From Gammaproteobacteria bacterium HGW-Gammaproteobacteria-13 (GTDB lineage Bacteria; Pseudomonadota; Gammaproteobacteria; Pseudomonadales; Pseudomonadaceae), in assembly GCA_002840155.1 (NCBI GenBank), contig PGZH01000001.1:62001-126000 (forward strand): a stretch of DNA of 64,000 nt, read 5' to 3'. The translations under genes were made by a program, and so were the position numbers. The notes below the pieces were generated by a model. It was given only the letters and a program-made list of their open reading frames with translations, was not told the DNA's origin and did no database searches. Below are positions 9,530 through 18,996 of this stretch, one piece after another; within the stretch, counting starts at the first letter, position 1, and each line of letters begins with the position of its first letter.

Positions 9530-12268
9530 ATGCAGATGAGTAGTCGCAAGAATCACATGCCGAAAGCGGCACGTTGGGAGCTGAAGTTCTCGACGCGGAT
9601 TGCTTTGCTGTTTGGCATGCTCGGCATGGTGGCGATCAGCGTGGTGATGGTTTATGCGCTGCGCACGGCCGAGGCCAACCTGCAAAGTGAAATCCGCAAT
9701 AGCCTGGCGCAGTACCAGCGCACCACCGTCAGCCTGATCAATAACCGTCTGCAGCTGCTTGAGGTGTATCTGCACAGCGCCTCGGCGCGGCGCACCGTCA
9801 GCGCCTTGTCCGAGCAGGTTATGCCGGTTGAGAAAATCGCCGCAGACGTGGCCTTTATGTTTCAGGACGCCAATATCGATGCGCGTCTGGAAGTGTTTTT
9901 CCTGCTTGATCCGACGGGCAAGCTGGTGATGGATGCCGGCCTGCCGCTGCATGACATCAAACCGCTGGTCGCCTCGCTGCGTTCGCCTATTCACTACGCC
10001 CATGGTTGGACGCTGGTGCAGGCCGGGGCGCAAAGTGCCTTGATCAAGGCCACGCCGATTTTTGACCCGGCCACCGTGCAGCTGCGCGGCTATCTGTTTG
10101 TCGGCCTGGCTCTGGGCCAGAATCGGGCGTTTATCAGCGAGCTGAGTGCCAGTACCAAGCTCGATCTGCTGGTGCTCGGGCACGCCGAGCAGCCCCTGGT
10201 CTGGCAGGGCGACAGCGAGCTGGGGCTCACCGGCGCTGAAGCCCTGGATAACCTGGTGCGCGATGACCAGGGGCTTTATCTGCAGCGCTTCCCGATCAGC
10301 CTGGCGGGTGTTGAAGAGCCGTTCTGGCTGGTGCTGGGGGTTTCCGATAACCGCTTCGCCTCGATCTACGACAGCTACCTGCAATCGTTTCTAATCCTCA
10401 GTGGCGGTTTTCTGCTGTTGTTGCTGGTGGCGGCCTGGTTGCTGCGTATCAGCCATGACCGGGCGATCAACCAGCTGCTCGGCTTTATCGAAGCCACCCA
10501 GGCCGGCGGCCGGGGGCTGCGCTTTCAGCCGACCGGGATCTATGAGTACAACCGCGTGGGTGTGGCCATGCAGCACATGGTCGAAGACCTGCACGTCGCT
10601 GCCACGGTGTTCGAGTCGGCCGAAGGCATGGTGGTTACCGATGCGCAGCATGTGGTGCTGCGCGCCAACCCGGCGTTTACCCGCATGACCGGCTACAGCG
10701 AGAGCGAAGTGGTCGGCAGTACTCTGGATTACATGCTGGCGCAGGGCAGTTTCGATATCGCTCGCGATGCCATGCTCGCGGCATTGGCGCATGAGGGCGC
10801 CTGGCAGGGGGAAATGCCCGGGCGGCGCAAGAATGGTCAGGAATATCCGCAATGGGTGAGCATTGCCGCAGTGCGCGGCGGGGCCGATGAGCGGTTGATC
10901 AACTACGTGATCACCCTCACCGATACCACCCAGCGCAAGGCGGCCGAGCAGCGCATCGAACAGTTGGCCTATTACGACCCGCTGACCCATCTACCCAACC
11001 GCCGTTTGCAGCGCGAGCGCCTGGAGTGCGCCTTGCTCGCCAGTCAGAACAGCGAGCAGCGTGGGGCGGTGCTGTTTATCGACCTGGACGACTTCAAGAC
11101 ACTCAACGATGCCCGTGGCCACGATATTGGCGATCTGTTGTTGCAGCAGGTCGCCGAGCGCCTGACTAGCTGCGTGCGGCAAAGCGACAGCGTGGCGCGC
11201 ATCGGCGGTGATGAGTTTGTCATCCTGCTGGAGAACCTCGGGCTGGAACCGGTCAATGCGGCGCAGCAGGCCGAGGCGATTGCCAGCAAGATCCTGCTGG
11301 CCTTGCGGCAGCCGTTTCGCATGGGCGAGATTGAGCACTTCAGCACCCTGAGCATCGGCATCGCCATGTTCAACGGCACCGGCGAACCCTTGGATGACCT
11401 GCTGAAACAGGCTGACCTGGCCATGTACCAGGCCAAGGCGCAGGGGCGTAACACCTGCTGTTTCTTCGAGCCGCAGATGCAGCAACGGGTGGTGCAACGC
11501 GCCAGCCTGGAAAGCGACCTGCGCCAGGGCCTGCTGAAAAGCGAATTTGTGCTCTATTACCAGGCGCAGATCGATCAGCGTGAGGGCTTGCAGGGCGCGG
11601 AAGTGCTGCTGCGTTGGCAGCACCCGGAGCGTGGCCTATTGGCGCCAGGCGAGATTATTCCGGTGGCCGAGGGCAGTGGTCTGATTCTGCCGTTGGGTGA
11701 GTGGGTGCTGGAAACGGCCTGCGCCACCCTGGCGCAGTGGGGGCGGCGGGCGCAAACCCGGCACCTCAGTCTGTCGGTAAATGTCAGCACCAAGCAGCTG
11801 CAGCAGGCGGACTTTGTTGAGCAGGTGCTGCATATCGTGCAGCGCAGCGGCTGCGACCCGAGCCGACTGAAACTGGAGATTACCGAGAGCATGCTGCTCG
11901 ATGGCCGTGCGGCGGTGATCGCCAAGATGGCCCGGCTCAAGGCCCACGGCGTGCGCTTTTCCTTGGACGACTTCGGCACTGGCTATTCGTCGCTGTCCTA
12001 CCTCAAGACCCTGCCGCTGGATCAGCTGAAGATCGACCGTTCGTTTGTCTGTGATCTGTTGAGCGACCCGCTGGATGCCGATATTGCTCGTACCATCGTC
12101 TCGCTGGCCCATGCGCTGAAACTGGATGTGATTGCCGAAGGCGTGGAAACCCTGGAGCAGTCCGAGCGCCTGAGCAGCTTTGGCTGCACGCGTTTTCAGG
12201 GTTATTACTTTGGCCGGCCGGTGCCACTGGAGCAGTTGTTTGCAGGGCAGCCGGTCAAAGCCAGCTAG
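9530..12268 (+). CDS. membrane receptor with PAS, GGDEF and EAL domains
   Basis: 912 aa c-di-GMP turnover protein. TM1 at about 24-43; a periplasmic sensor of about 240 residues (about 45-283) with Cache-like content (FFLLDPTGKLVMDAG); TM2 at about 285-306; a HAMP-like stretch; a PAS domain (about 355-475, ANPAFTRMTGYSESEV); GGDEF at 559-563 with an RQSD inhibitory site at 550-553; then EAL with EVLLRW in place of EALLRW (EVL at 691-693) and DDFGTGYSSL. Both catalytic domains keep their core motifs, so it could synthesise or degrade c-di-GMP. It directly follows two orphan binding-protein genes on the same strand; those may present ligand to its periplasmic sensor (inference). Confidence 0.92.
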   Translation: MQMSSRKNHMPKAARWELKFSTRIALLFGMLGMVAISVVMVYALRTAEANLQSEIRNSLAQYQRTTVSLINNRLQLLEVYLHSASARRTVSALSEQVMPVEKIAADVAFMFQDANIDARLEVFFLLDPTGKLVMDAGLPLHDIKPLVASLRSPIHYAHGWTLVQAGAQSALIKATPIFDPATVQLRGYLFVGLALGQNRAFISELSASTKLDLLVLGHAEQPLVWQGDSELGLTGAEALDNLVRDDQGLYLQRFPISLAGVEEPFWLVLGVSDNRFASIYDSYLQSFLILSGGFLLLLLVAAWLLRISHDRAINQLLGFIEATQAGGRGLRFQPTGIYEYNRVGVAMQHMVEDLHVAATVFESAEGMVVTDAQHVVLRANPAFTRMTGYSESEVVGSTLDYMLAQGSFDIARDAMLAALAHEGAWQGEMPGRRKNGQEYPQWVSIAAVRGGADERLINYVITLTDTTQRKAAEQRIEQLAYYDPLTHLPNRRLQRERLECALLASQNSEQRGAVLFIDLDDFKTLNDARGHDIGDLLLQQVAERLTSCVRQSDSVARIGGDEFVILLENLGLEPVNAAQQAEAIASKILLALRQPFRMGEIEHFSTLSIGIAMFNGTGEPLDDLLKQADLAMYQAKAQGRNTCCFFEPQMQQRVVQRASLESDLRQGLLKSEFVLYYQAQIDQREGLQGAEVLLRWQHPERGLLAPGEIIPVAEGSGLILPLGEWVLETACATLAQWGRRAQTRHLSLSVNVSTKQLQQADFVEQVLHIVQRSGCDPSRLKLEITESMLLDGRAAVIAKMARLKAHGVRFSLDDFGTGYSSLSYLKTLPLDQLKIDRSFVCDLLSDPLDADIARTIVSLAHALKLDVIAEGVETLEQSERLSSFGCTRFQGYYFGRPVPLEQLFAGQPVKAS

Positions 12269-12288
12269 GCGGCCGTGGTGCGGCCGCC
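12268..12288. terminator. GC-rich hairpin between convergent genes
   Basis: GGCGGCCG (12268-12275) pairs with CGGCCGCC (12281-12288) around loop TGGTG, directly at the stop codon of the GGDEF-EAL gene and 13 bases before the stop of the convergent Usp gene. No T-run follows, so termination is presumed, not shown. Confidence 0.5.
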
Positions 12289-12300
12289 ATGGCGTAACCC

Positions 12301-13152
12301 TTAGCGCAGAATCAGCAGCGCGCTGTTGCTGGTGCGCAGCAGGCTGCTGGTGGTGCTGCCGACCAGAAACTGGCGAATCCGCGAGTGACCATAGGCACCC
12401 ATGGCCAGCAGGTCGATGCCCTGTTCGAGCTGGTAGGCGTGCAGGCTGGGTTCCACCTCGCCGGCGCGAATCGCCAGGTGCACTGCGCTGGCCGACCCTT
12501 GCACCACCCGTTCAGCGGCCTTGAGCTGCTCCCAGGCATCGCTGGACTCCGCACCGATCATCACCAGGTGGCATGGCAGGCCTTTGAGCAGCGGGCTGGC
12601 CGCGATCATCTCCAGGCTCTTGCGCGCCGTGGCGCTGCCGTCATAGGCGAGCATGTAGCTCTGCGGCGCCTTGAACTCGCCGCAGCTGACCAGAATCGGC
12701 CGGTGCAGAGTGCGGATCACGTTTTCCAGGTGGCTGCCGACCAGTTGGCTAAGGCTGTCGCTGGTCTTGCCCTGACGGCCGATCACCAGCAGGCGGATAT
12801 CGGCTTCCAGCTCATGCAGGCAGTCGACCAGATCGCCATGGCGCTGGCGCAGCTGCGCCGGCTCCACGCCGTCGGCCTGCACCCGCTCGCGGGCCGCTTC
12901 GAGCATCAATCGGCCCTGTTCCATGGCCAGCTTGTGGCGCTGCTGATCGAGGTTGGCCAGCTCTTCAAGCAAGTGCTCGCGGCTGCCCAGGCCGATAGTG
13001 CCGGACAGGTCCGGGCTGGTTGGGTACTGCACCTCATCCAGCACGTGCAGCAGGGTCAGCGGCGCACTCAGGCGCAGGCTGGCCCAGGCGGCGTAGTCGC
13101 ACACCGCGCGGGTGGATTGCGAACCATCAATGCATGCCAATACTTGGGTCAT
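12301..13152 (-). CDS. universal stress protein with two Usp domains
   Basis: 283 aa cytoplasmic protein with two tandem UspA folds. Domain 1 starts VLACIDGSQSTRAV and ends with the loop VIGRQGKTSDSLSQLVGSHLE. Domain 2 starts YMLAYDGSATARKS and ends AMGAYGHSRIRQFLVGSTT, with the G-x2-G-x9-G-(S/T) ATP-binding signature best kept in domain 2. The gene starts 14 bp after the SulP transporter on the same strand, so the two are very likely one operon; a SulP-Usp pair suggests a stress-linked or ATP-sensing accessory role for anion transport. That functional link is inference. Confidence 0.9.
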   Translation of the reverse strand: MTQVLACIDGSQSTRAVCDYAAWASLRLSAPLTLLHVLDEVQYPTSPDLSGTIGLGSREHLLEELANLDQQRHKLAMEQGRLMLEAARERVQADGVEPAQLRQRHGDLVDCLHELEADIRLLVIGRQGKTSDSLSQLVGSHLENVIRTLHRPILVSCGEFKAPQSYMLAYDGSATARKSLEMIAASPLLKGLPCHLVMIGAESSDAWEQLKAAERVVQGSASAVHLAIRAGEVEPSLHAYQLEQGIDLLAMGAYGHSRIRQFLVGSTTSSLLRTSNSALLILR

Positions 13153-13166
13153 TGTTGTTCTCCGTA

Positions 13167-14654
13167 TCAGTGGCCCGACAGCAGATCGGTGGCGTTCTCT
13201 TTGTCATGCACCCCGAAGCGGTCGACGATGGTGGCGCTGGCTTCATTCAGGCCCAGCACTTCGACTTCGGTGCCTTCACGGCGCAGTTTGATCACCACTT
13301 TATCCAGGGCAGCGACGGCGGTGATGTCCCAGAAGTGCGCGCGGGACAGGTCGATGGTGACCTTGCTCACGGCTTCCTTGAAATCAAAGGCAGCGACGAA
13401 CTTGTCGGCGGAGCTGAAGAACACCTGGCCGATCACCTTGTAGGTGCGCTGGTTGCCCTCGCTGTCGGCTTCCGAGTTGATATAGAGGAAGTGGCCGATC
13501 TTATTGGCGAAGAACATGGCCGCCAGCAACACGCCGACAAACACGCCGTACGCCAGGTTGTGGGTATAGACGGTGACCGCCACGGTGGCGAGCATGACGA
13601 TATTGGTCGAGAGCGGGTATTTTTTCAGGTTGCGCAGCGAATCCCAGCTGAAGGTGCCGATCGACACCATGATCATCACCGCCACCAGCGCGGCCATGGG
13701 GATCTGGCGGACCCAGTCGCTGAGGAACACCACCATTAGCAACAGCACCACGCCGGCCACCAGGCACGACAAACGGCCACGGCCGCCGGATTTCACGTTG
13801 ATCACCGATTGACCGATCATCGCGCAACCGGCCATGCCGCCCATCAGGCCGGAGGCGATATTGGCCACGCCCTGGCCTTTGCATTCGCGGTTTTTGTCGC
13901 TGCTGGTGTCGGTGAGGTCATCGATAATGGTCGCGGTCATCATCGATTCCAGCAGGCCGACCACGGCCAGGGCAGCGGCGTAGGGAAAGATGATCGCCAG
14001 GGTTTCAAACGTCAGCGGTACATCTGGCCAGAGAAAAATCGGCAAGGTGTCCGGCAGCTCGCCCATGTCGCCGACGGTGCGGATATCCAGGCCGAAATAC
14101 ATGGCCACGGCAGTCATCGACAGGATGCACACCAGCGGTGAGGGGATCACCTTGCCCAGCTTCGGTACGTAGGGGAACAGGTAGATGATGCCCAGACCCG
14201 CGGCGCACATGGCGTAGACCTGCCAGGTGACATTGGTCAGCTCTGGCAGCTGGGCCATAAAGATCAGAATCGCCAGGGCGTTGACGAAGCCGGTGACCAC
14301 CGAGCGCGAGACAAAGCGCATTAGCGAGCCAAGCTTGAGGTAACCGGCGCCGATCTGCAGCACGCCGGTCAGCAGGGTCGCTGCCAGCAGGTATTCCAGG
14401 CCGTGGTTTTTCACCAGGGTGACCATGACCAGAGCCATGGCCCCGGTGGCGGCACTGATCATCCCCGGACGGCCGCCGACAAAGGCGATCACCACGGCGA
14501 TACAGAAGGAGGCATACAGACCGACTTTGGGGTCGACGCCAGCGATGATCGAGAAGGCGATGGCTTCCGGGATCAGCGCCAGCGCCACCACCAGACCAGC
14601 GAGCACATCGCCGCGGATATTAAACAACCAGGTGTTTTTCAGGCTTTGCAGCAT
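13167..14654 (-). CDS. SulP-family anion transporter with STAS domain
   Basis: 495 aa inner-membrane permease for sulfate, bicarbonate or a related anion. The longer open frame to 15257 is rejected: homology-like sequence begins [20 protein letters not shown] at 14654, with TTTGGA upstream. SulP signatures visible are [31 protein letters not shown] and [14 protein letters not shown]; the C-terminus (about 390-490) is a STAS domain ([20 protein letters not shown]). This resembles the bicarbonate-type (BicA-like) branch more than sulfate permeases, but substrate cannot be settled from sequence. Its partner in the operon is the downstream Usp gene. Confidence 0.9.
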   Translation of the reverse strand: MLQSLKNTWLFNIRGDVLAGLVVALALIPEAIAFSIIAGVDPKVGLYASFCIAVVIAFVGGRPGMISAATGAMALVMVTLVKNHGLEYLLAATLLTGVLQIGAGYLKLGSLMRFVSRSVVTGFVNALAILIFMAQLPELTNVTWQVYAMCAAGLGIIYLFPYVPKLGKVIPSPLVCILSMTAVAMYFGLDIRTVGDMGELPDTLPIFLWPDVPLTFETLAIIFPYAAALAVVGLLESMMTATIIDDLTDTSSDKNRECKGQGVANIASGLMGGMAGCAMIGQSVINVKSGGRGRLSCLVAGVVLLLMVVFLSDWVRQIPMAALVAVMIMVSIGTFSWDSLRNLKKYPLSTNIVMLATVAVTVYTHNLAYGVFVGVLLAAMFFANKIGHFLYINSEADSEGNQRTYKVIGQVFFSSADKFVAAFDFKEAVSKVTIDLSRAHFWDITAVAALDKVVIKLRREGTEVEVLGLNEASATIVDRFGVHDKENATDLLSGH

Positions 14655-14824
14655 GGTCAATTCCAAAGGCTGGGGCGCAGCGGCAAGCGAATAGGCACAG
14701 CCGCGCCGGACGATGAGTCGGGCACATGACGGTTGGCTATAGGCAGGGCAGGCAAGGCGCAGGGTAAAAACGCCGCGCATTTTAGCACAGCAGGTCCGCG
14801 CCCACGGCGCGTGGCGCTGGGTGG

Positions 14825-15274
14825 CTAGCCGCGGCGGATCAACCAGATACCGGCGACGATCAGCAGCAGGCCGCCGACTTTGCCCGCAGTAATCGGCGCT
14901 TCGCGAAAGCCGGCCCAGCCGAAGTGGTCCAGGGTCAGGGCCATGCTCAGTTGTCCGGCGATCACCAGTGCCATAAACAGCACTGCGCCGACCTTGGGCC
15001 CGGCAAAGGCGGCGGTGGCGATAAACATCACGCCCAGCAGGCCGCCACTCCAGTGCCACCAGGTCAGGCCTTTGAGTGCGCCAAGGCTGGGAAACTCGCG
15101 TTGGGCCAATACCAGAATCAGCAGCGCCAGGGTGCCGACAGCGAAGGACACCAGCGCGGCGGCCAGCACGCTGGACACCTGTTTGGCCAATTGACCGTTG
15201 ATTCCTGCTTGCAGCGGCAGGCAGGCGCCGGCGACAAAGGGCAGGGCGAGTAACCACCAGATCGGGGCAGGCAT
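14825..15274 (-). CDS. DMT-family membrane protein (DUF606/YdcZ-like)
   Basis: 149 aa, five hydrophobic segments, no signal peptide other than TM1 ([21 protein letters not shown]). The motif [11 protein letters not shown] near the N-terminus and a TITAGKVGG-like segment ([19 protein letters not shown]) at the C-terminus are typical of the DUF606/YdcZ branch of small DMT transporters. ATG 15274 is chosen because GGAG lies 7 bases upstream; the in-frame ATGs at 15280 and 15286 are alternatives. It may export a small metabolite; the substrate is unknown. Confidence 0.8.
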   Translation of the reverse strand: MPAPIWWLLALPFVAGACLPLQAGINGQLAKQVSSVLAAALVSFAVGTLALLILVLAQREFPSLGALKGLTWWHWSGGLLGVMFIATAAFAGPKVGAVLFMALVIAGQLSMALTLDHFGWAGFREAPITAGKVGGLLLIVAGIWLIRRG

Positions 15275-15336
15275 GTGCATCTCCATGGCGGGCAGGGCGG
15301 GCGATTATGCCGCAAATGCACAGCGCTCCGTCAGCC

Positions 15337-16035
15337 TCACCAGGGCAAGGTCTGGCCCTGGTAATCGAGAAATGCGCAGCGTCGGCGGCCCTGCTCAGCG
15401 GTGATCACCTGACACAGCCCCGCTGCGCTGTCCGCCAGGCTCAAGGGGGCATCTGCTCCGCCCATGGCCGTGCGTACCCAGCCTGGATGCAGAGCCAGCA
15501 GGCTCCAGGGCAGTTCGGCATACTGGCTGCTCCAGCTCAGCAGCAGGCTGTTCAGCGCGGCCTTGCTGGCACCGTACAGCGGCATGTCGAGGGCGCGGTT
15601 GAGCTGCAGGCTGGCCATCTGCGAGCTGATAAAGGCCATCACGCCACCGGCCTCGATTCGCCCAGCCAGCTGTTGCCCCAGGCTGATCGGTGCGACGGCA
15701 TTGGCGAGAAACAGCTGGCCGATCTCAGCGCTGTTGGCCTGGCGCGGGTCCTGATGCGCTGGGCCATAGACGCCGGCATTGAACAGCGCACAGGTCAGCG
15801 GTTGGTCGCCCAGCGCGCGGTCAATCAACTGGCCAGCCTCGCGCTGCAGCAAATCGCACTCAATCAGCTGTAGGCACTGACCATGTTGCGTGGCCAGCGC
15901 CTGCAGCTCGTGGCTACCAGTCAGGTTGCGGATCACGGCGTATACCTGCCAGCCCGCCTGCATAAAGGCCTGGGTCAAGCCCAGGCCAATGCCGCGTGAG
16001 GCGCCGGTGATCAGGATGCGGCGGCTTAGGGCCAC
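15337..16035 (-). CDS. short-chain dehydrogenase/reductase
   Basis: 232 aa classical SDR. The nucleotide-binding motif TGASRGIG is at about 10-17, NAG occurs in ALFNAGVYG, the catalytic serine is in [10 protein letters not shown] and the YxxxK pair is YGASK. It should be an NAD(P)-dependent oxidoreductase; the substrate is unknown. Its start overlaps the end of the upstream MBL gene by 10 bp, so the two are translated from one message. Confidence 0.88.
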   Translation of the reverse strand: MALSRRILITGASRGIGLGLTQAFMQAGWQVYAVIRNLTGSHELQALATQHGQCLQLIECDLLQREAGQLIDRALGDQPLTCALFNAGVYGPAHQDPRQANSAEIGQLFLANAVAPISLGQQLAGRIEAGGVMAFISSQMASLQLNRALDMPLYGASKAALNSLLLSWSSQYAELPWSLLALHPGWVRTAMGGADAPLSLADSAAGLCQVITAEQGRRRCAFLDYQGQTLPW

Positions 16036-16898
16036 TGCATTTCACCCTTGAGCACCTTGGCGCTCAGTTCCAGGCTGCTGGCGTCGAGCAGGGCCGGGTA
16101 CTTGGCTTTCATGGTCTCGATCAGCGCCTGGCTGTTCTTGGCCTTGGGCAGCGCGGCTTCCAGGTCATTGAGGTAGTTGCGGGTAAAGCGCAGGTCATCC
16201 AGGTTCAGCTTGGGCTGGCCCATAAAGTGGCCCGGCACCAGGGTTTTCGGTTGCAGCGCTTGCAGTTCATCCAGGGATTTCAACCAGCTCTGACGTGCTT
16301 GCGGCGTTTGTGCATCGGCAATCCAGGGGTGGATGTTGGCGTAGGTCAGCACGCCGCCGACCACGGCCTGGATGCTCGGAATCCACAAGCTGGTGTGCTT
16401 GGGGTCATGGCCGATCAGTTGCAGAGTCTGGCCTTCCAGCGTCAGCTGGTCGCCTTGCAGGGCTTGCGGCACCAGGGTGCGGGCTGGCGCGCTGTCCTTG
16501 AGGATCGGGCCCCAGTAGGCCAGCTTCGGTTCGCGGCTTTTCTCGATATAGGCGATGGTCTGCGGCGTGGCCAGGATCTTGGCCTTGGGGAAGGCGCGGG
16601 TCAGGGTGTCCAGGCCGAAGTAGAAATCCGGGTCGCCGTGGCTGATAAAGATGGTGGTGAGGTTTTTGCCGCTGGCTTGAATGCGCTCGACCAGCTCAAA
16701 GGCTTCGCGGGTGGAGAACTGCGCATCGACCAGAATGGCATCGCGCTCGCCGCTGATCAGCGTCGAGGTCACCGGGAAGATCGCCTTGTCGCCTGGGTTG
16801 TAGACATCCAGGGTGAGTGGCTGGGCAATCGCGGTGGTGGCAAGGGTAAGCAGGCTGGCGCTGGTGAGCAGGCTGCGCAAGTGGTTGAGGATCGACAT
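16026..16898 (-). CDS. exported MBL-fold protein with altered metal-ligand motif
   Basis: 290 aa with a signal peptide (about 1-25, ending TTAIA). The metallo-beta-lactamase fold is recognisable from SGERDAILVDAQFS, the loop ISHGDPDFYFG, HDPKHTSLWI and VPGHFMG. The usual HxHxDH ligand motif reads HGDPDF here: the first His and the Asp are kept, but the second His is Asp and the last His is Phe. Metal content or activity may therefore differ from standard hydrolases. CAGGAG precedes the ATG. It is divergent from a LysR gene that probably regulates it and it shares a message with the SDR downstream. Confidence 0.82.
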   Translation of the reverse strand: MSILNHLRSLLTSASLLTLATTAIAQPLTLDVYNPGDKAIFPVTSTLISGERDAILVDAQFSTREAFELVERIQASGKNLTTIFISHGDPDFYFGLDTLTRAFPKAKILATPQTIAYIEKSREPKLAYWGPILKDSAPARTLVPQALQGDQLTLEGQTLQLIGHDPKHTSLWIPSIQAVVGGVLTYANIHPWIADAQTPQARQSWLKSLDELQALQPKTLVPGHFMGQPKLNLDDLRFTRNYLNDLEAALPKAKNSQALIETMKAKYPALLDASSLELSAKVLKGEMQWP

Positions 16899-16997
16899 GC
16901 TGATCTCCTGTTGAGTAAGTGAGGTGATCTTAGTTGCTTTAAATCGATCAAAAAGCCCCTTAATCTGCGCATATTTGTTGCGCTAAATGGACTAATC

Positions 16998-17897
16998 ATG
17001 GATCGGCTAATGGCAACCCGGGTATTTGTCGAAGTGGTGGAGCGCGGCAGCCAGACTGCTGCGGCCGAAGCGCTGGAGATGTCGCGGGCGATGGTGTCGC
17101 GTTACCTCGGCGAGCTGGAGGCCTGGGTCGGCGCGCGCTTGTTGCACCGCACCACGCGCAAGCTGAGCCTGACCGGTGCCGGCGAGCAGTTGCTCGGCCA
17201 ATGCCGCGAGATGCTGGCCATGGCCGAGGCCATGCAGAGTGTCAGCCGCACCGATGAGGCCGCGCCGCGCGGCACCTTACGCATCGCCTGCAGCCAATCG
17301 CTGGCCCAGGCCTGGCTGGTGCGTGCGCTGGATGATTTTATTCGCCGGTATCCGCAGGTCAGCGTCGATCTGTTGGTGGGCAGCCAGGCGGTCAATCTGG
17401 TGGAGGCGCGCATCGACCTGGCCCTGCGCATCACCAATCAGCTCGACCCTAACCTGATTGCCCGCCAGCTGGCGGTGTGCCGCTCAGTGGTGTGCGCCAC
17501 CCCGGCGTATCTGGCCAAGCACGGTACGCCCCAGCGGCCCGAGGATTTGGCGCAGCACAATTGCCTGAGTTACGCCTATTTTGGCCGCAGCATCTGGGAG
17601 TTCAGCCGCGCCGGTGAGCCGCATGCCGTGGCAGTCAGCGGCAACCTCAGCGCCAATGAATCCATGGTGCTGCTGGAGGCCGTGCTGGCCGATATCGGCA
17701 TCAGTTTGCAGCCGCGTTATTCGGTCAGCGCGCACCTACGCTCCGGGGCGCTGGTGCAGTTGCTGCCCGACTATGAGCCGCAGGAGCTGGGCATCCACGC
17801 CCTCTATGGCACGCGCCGGCAGATGCCGCCAGCGCTACGCGCGTTGCTGGATTTTCTGATTGAGCGGCTGGCAGATCGGCCGGACTGGGACCTGTAA
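16998..17897 (+). CDS. LysR-family transcriptional regulator
   Basis: 299 aa. The N-terminal winged helix-turn-helix is seen in ERGSQTAAAEALEMSRAMVS and LHRTTRKLSLTGAG; the C-terminal two-lobed effector domain starts near RGTLRIACSQS. The subtype, with DRLMATRVFVEVVERGS at the start, is the CrgA/DhcR-like branch. It is divergent from the MBL-SDR pair with a 99-bp gap, the standard layout for a LysR protein controlling its neighbour and itself. The effector is unknown. Confidence 0.9.
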   Translation: MDRLMATRVFVEVVERGSQTAAAEALEMSRAMVSRYLGELEAWVGARLLHRTTRKLSLTGAGEQLLGQCREMLAMAEAMQSVSRTDEAAPRGTLRIACSQSLAQAWLVRALDDFIRRYPQVSVDLLVGSQAVNLVEARIDLALRITNQLDPNLIARQLAVCRSVVCATPAYLAKHGTPQRPEDLAQHNCLSYAYFGRSIWEFSRAGEPHAVAVSGNLSANESMVLLEAVLADIGISLQPRYSVSAHLRSGALVQLLPDYEPQELGIHALYGTRRQMPPALRALLDFLIERLADRPDWDL

Positions 17898-17903
17898 ACC
17901 GGC

Positions 17904-18392
17904 CTACAGGGTTTTGCTGAACTGAATCAACGCCACGCGCTGGCCCTTGGGATCACGCCGTTCGACCACATCGCTTAGGGTATAGCCGAGCTTTGGGTAG
18001 AGCAGCAGGCCGGCGCTGTTGGCGTTGAAGCACGACACCTGCATGCGTTTGGCGTGGTAATGCTCGCGCGCCAGCTGCTCCATCACCGCCACCAGACAAT
18101 GCGCCACGCCGTGGCCGCGGGCCCAGGGGGCGACCATCAGGTTACCGAGGGCGCAGTGGTCGTCGTAATGCCATTGGTAGAAGTTGGCAAAGCCGGCCAC
18201 CCGGCCATCGAGCAGCACCACCGTGCTGTCGCGGCGTTCGGCCATGGCGGCGGCCAGCTGACCGATGCTCAGCGGCCAATCGGCCTTGGGGTAGCAGAAG
18301 AACAGCTCATCGGCGTTTTGTGGGAAGCCGACAATCTCGGCCAGATCAGCCGCCGCAGCGGGGCGATGGCTGAGAGGTGGGGGTGGGCTCAT
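17904..18392 (-). CDS. GNAT-family N-acetyltransferase
   Basis: 162 aa, a single GNAT domain. The acetyl-CoA binding region reads NLMVAPWARGHGVAHCLV, matching the Q/R-x-x-G-x-G/A signature, and a FNANSAGLLLYPKLGY segment is the usual motif B. The acceptor substrate is unknown. It ends 6 bp after the convergent LysR stop and is followed upstream by a DUF4136 lipoprotein 16 bp away on the same strand. Confidence 0.88.
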   Translation of the reverse strand: MSPPPPLSHRPAAAADLAEIVGFPQNADELFFCYPKADWPLSIGQLAAAMAERRDSTVVLLDGRVAGFANFYQWHYDDHCALGNLMVAPWARGHGVAHCLVAVMEQLAREHYHAKRMQVSCFNANSAGLLLYPKLGYTLSDVVERRDPKGQRVALIQFSKTL

Positions 18393-18408
18393 GCAACATC
18401 CTTGTTGG

Positions 18409-18972
18409 TTAGCGTGGTGGGTACTGGCTTAGCACTTCAGCGACCGTACTGCGTATCGCTGCCTCGCGCTCGCTGGGACTGGGTTGGCGGCTGCGCAGCA
18501 CCTGTTCGGCACTGCCGCGCCAGACCAGTTTGCCGTCCTTGCCGTCGAGCAGGTCGATCTGCAGGGTGCCGACCTGATAGTCCAGGGTGCGGGTTTCTAC
18601 ATAGCTCGGGCCGCCCCAGAAACCGCGACCCCACGGGTCACCCCAGGCTCCACCAAAGTGGGTGCTGACCTGCTGCTGGCGGTTGTCGACGATCATCCAC
18701 ACCTGCACCTTGAGGTCGCCCGGCGTGTTCGCGACTGCCTGGCGCAGGCCGCGTTGGTCGAGCTGTTCGCTGACCGCGCTGCGAATGCGCTGGCCAGTGA
18801 GGTCGCTGTTGATGCGCGGGTCATCGGGTTTGTATTGCACGGCCGGCTCCTGCCAGCTCCAGCTGCGGTAGGCGGCAAAATCCCGGTTGGGGTCGAAGTC
18901 GCGTTCCAGCTGCGCCGTCTGGCAGGCGCTGAGGATCAGCAGCAGGGGCAGTAACAACAGTGATGCACGCAT
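18409..18972 (-). CDS. DUF4136 lipoprotein, copy A
   Basis: 187 aa. ATG 18972 is chosen because GAGGAGAG precedes it; the frame is open to 18996. The signal peptide ends in the lipobox LSAC, so the mature protein should be lipid-anchored. The body matches the DUF4136 pattern: DFAAYRSWSW near the N-terminus, a repeat region rich in Gly-Trp (GGAWGDPWGRGFWGG), a QIDLLDGKDGKLVWRG strand and a final TVAEVLSQYPP helix. Function is unknown. It lies 24 bp downstream of its paralogue copy B. Confidence 0.85.
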   Translation of the reverse strand: MRASLLLLPLLLILSACQTAQLERDFDPNRDFAAYRSWSWQEPAVQYKPDDPRINSDLTGQRIRSAVSEQLDQRGLRQAVANTPGDLKVQVWMIVDNRQQQVSTHFGGAWGDPWGRGFWGGPSYVETRTLDYQVGTLQIDLLDGKDGKLVWRGSAEQVLRSRQPSPSEREAAIRSTVAEVLSQYPPR

Positions 18973-18996
18973 GGGTGCTCTCCTCGGGTTCAGCAA

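Noticed and set aside
8546-10384. Very long minus-strand open frame over two binding-protein genes and the receptor gene
   Set aside because: It lies antisense to well-supported genes with family motifs; long antisense frames are expected in GC-rich DNA, and its translation is low-complexity (His/Gln/Arg-rich).
13167-15257. Long N-terminal extension of the SulP gene to 15257
   Set aside because: The extension overlaps the DMT gene in another frame and matches no SulP family sequence; the SulP start is at 14654.
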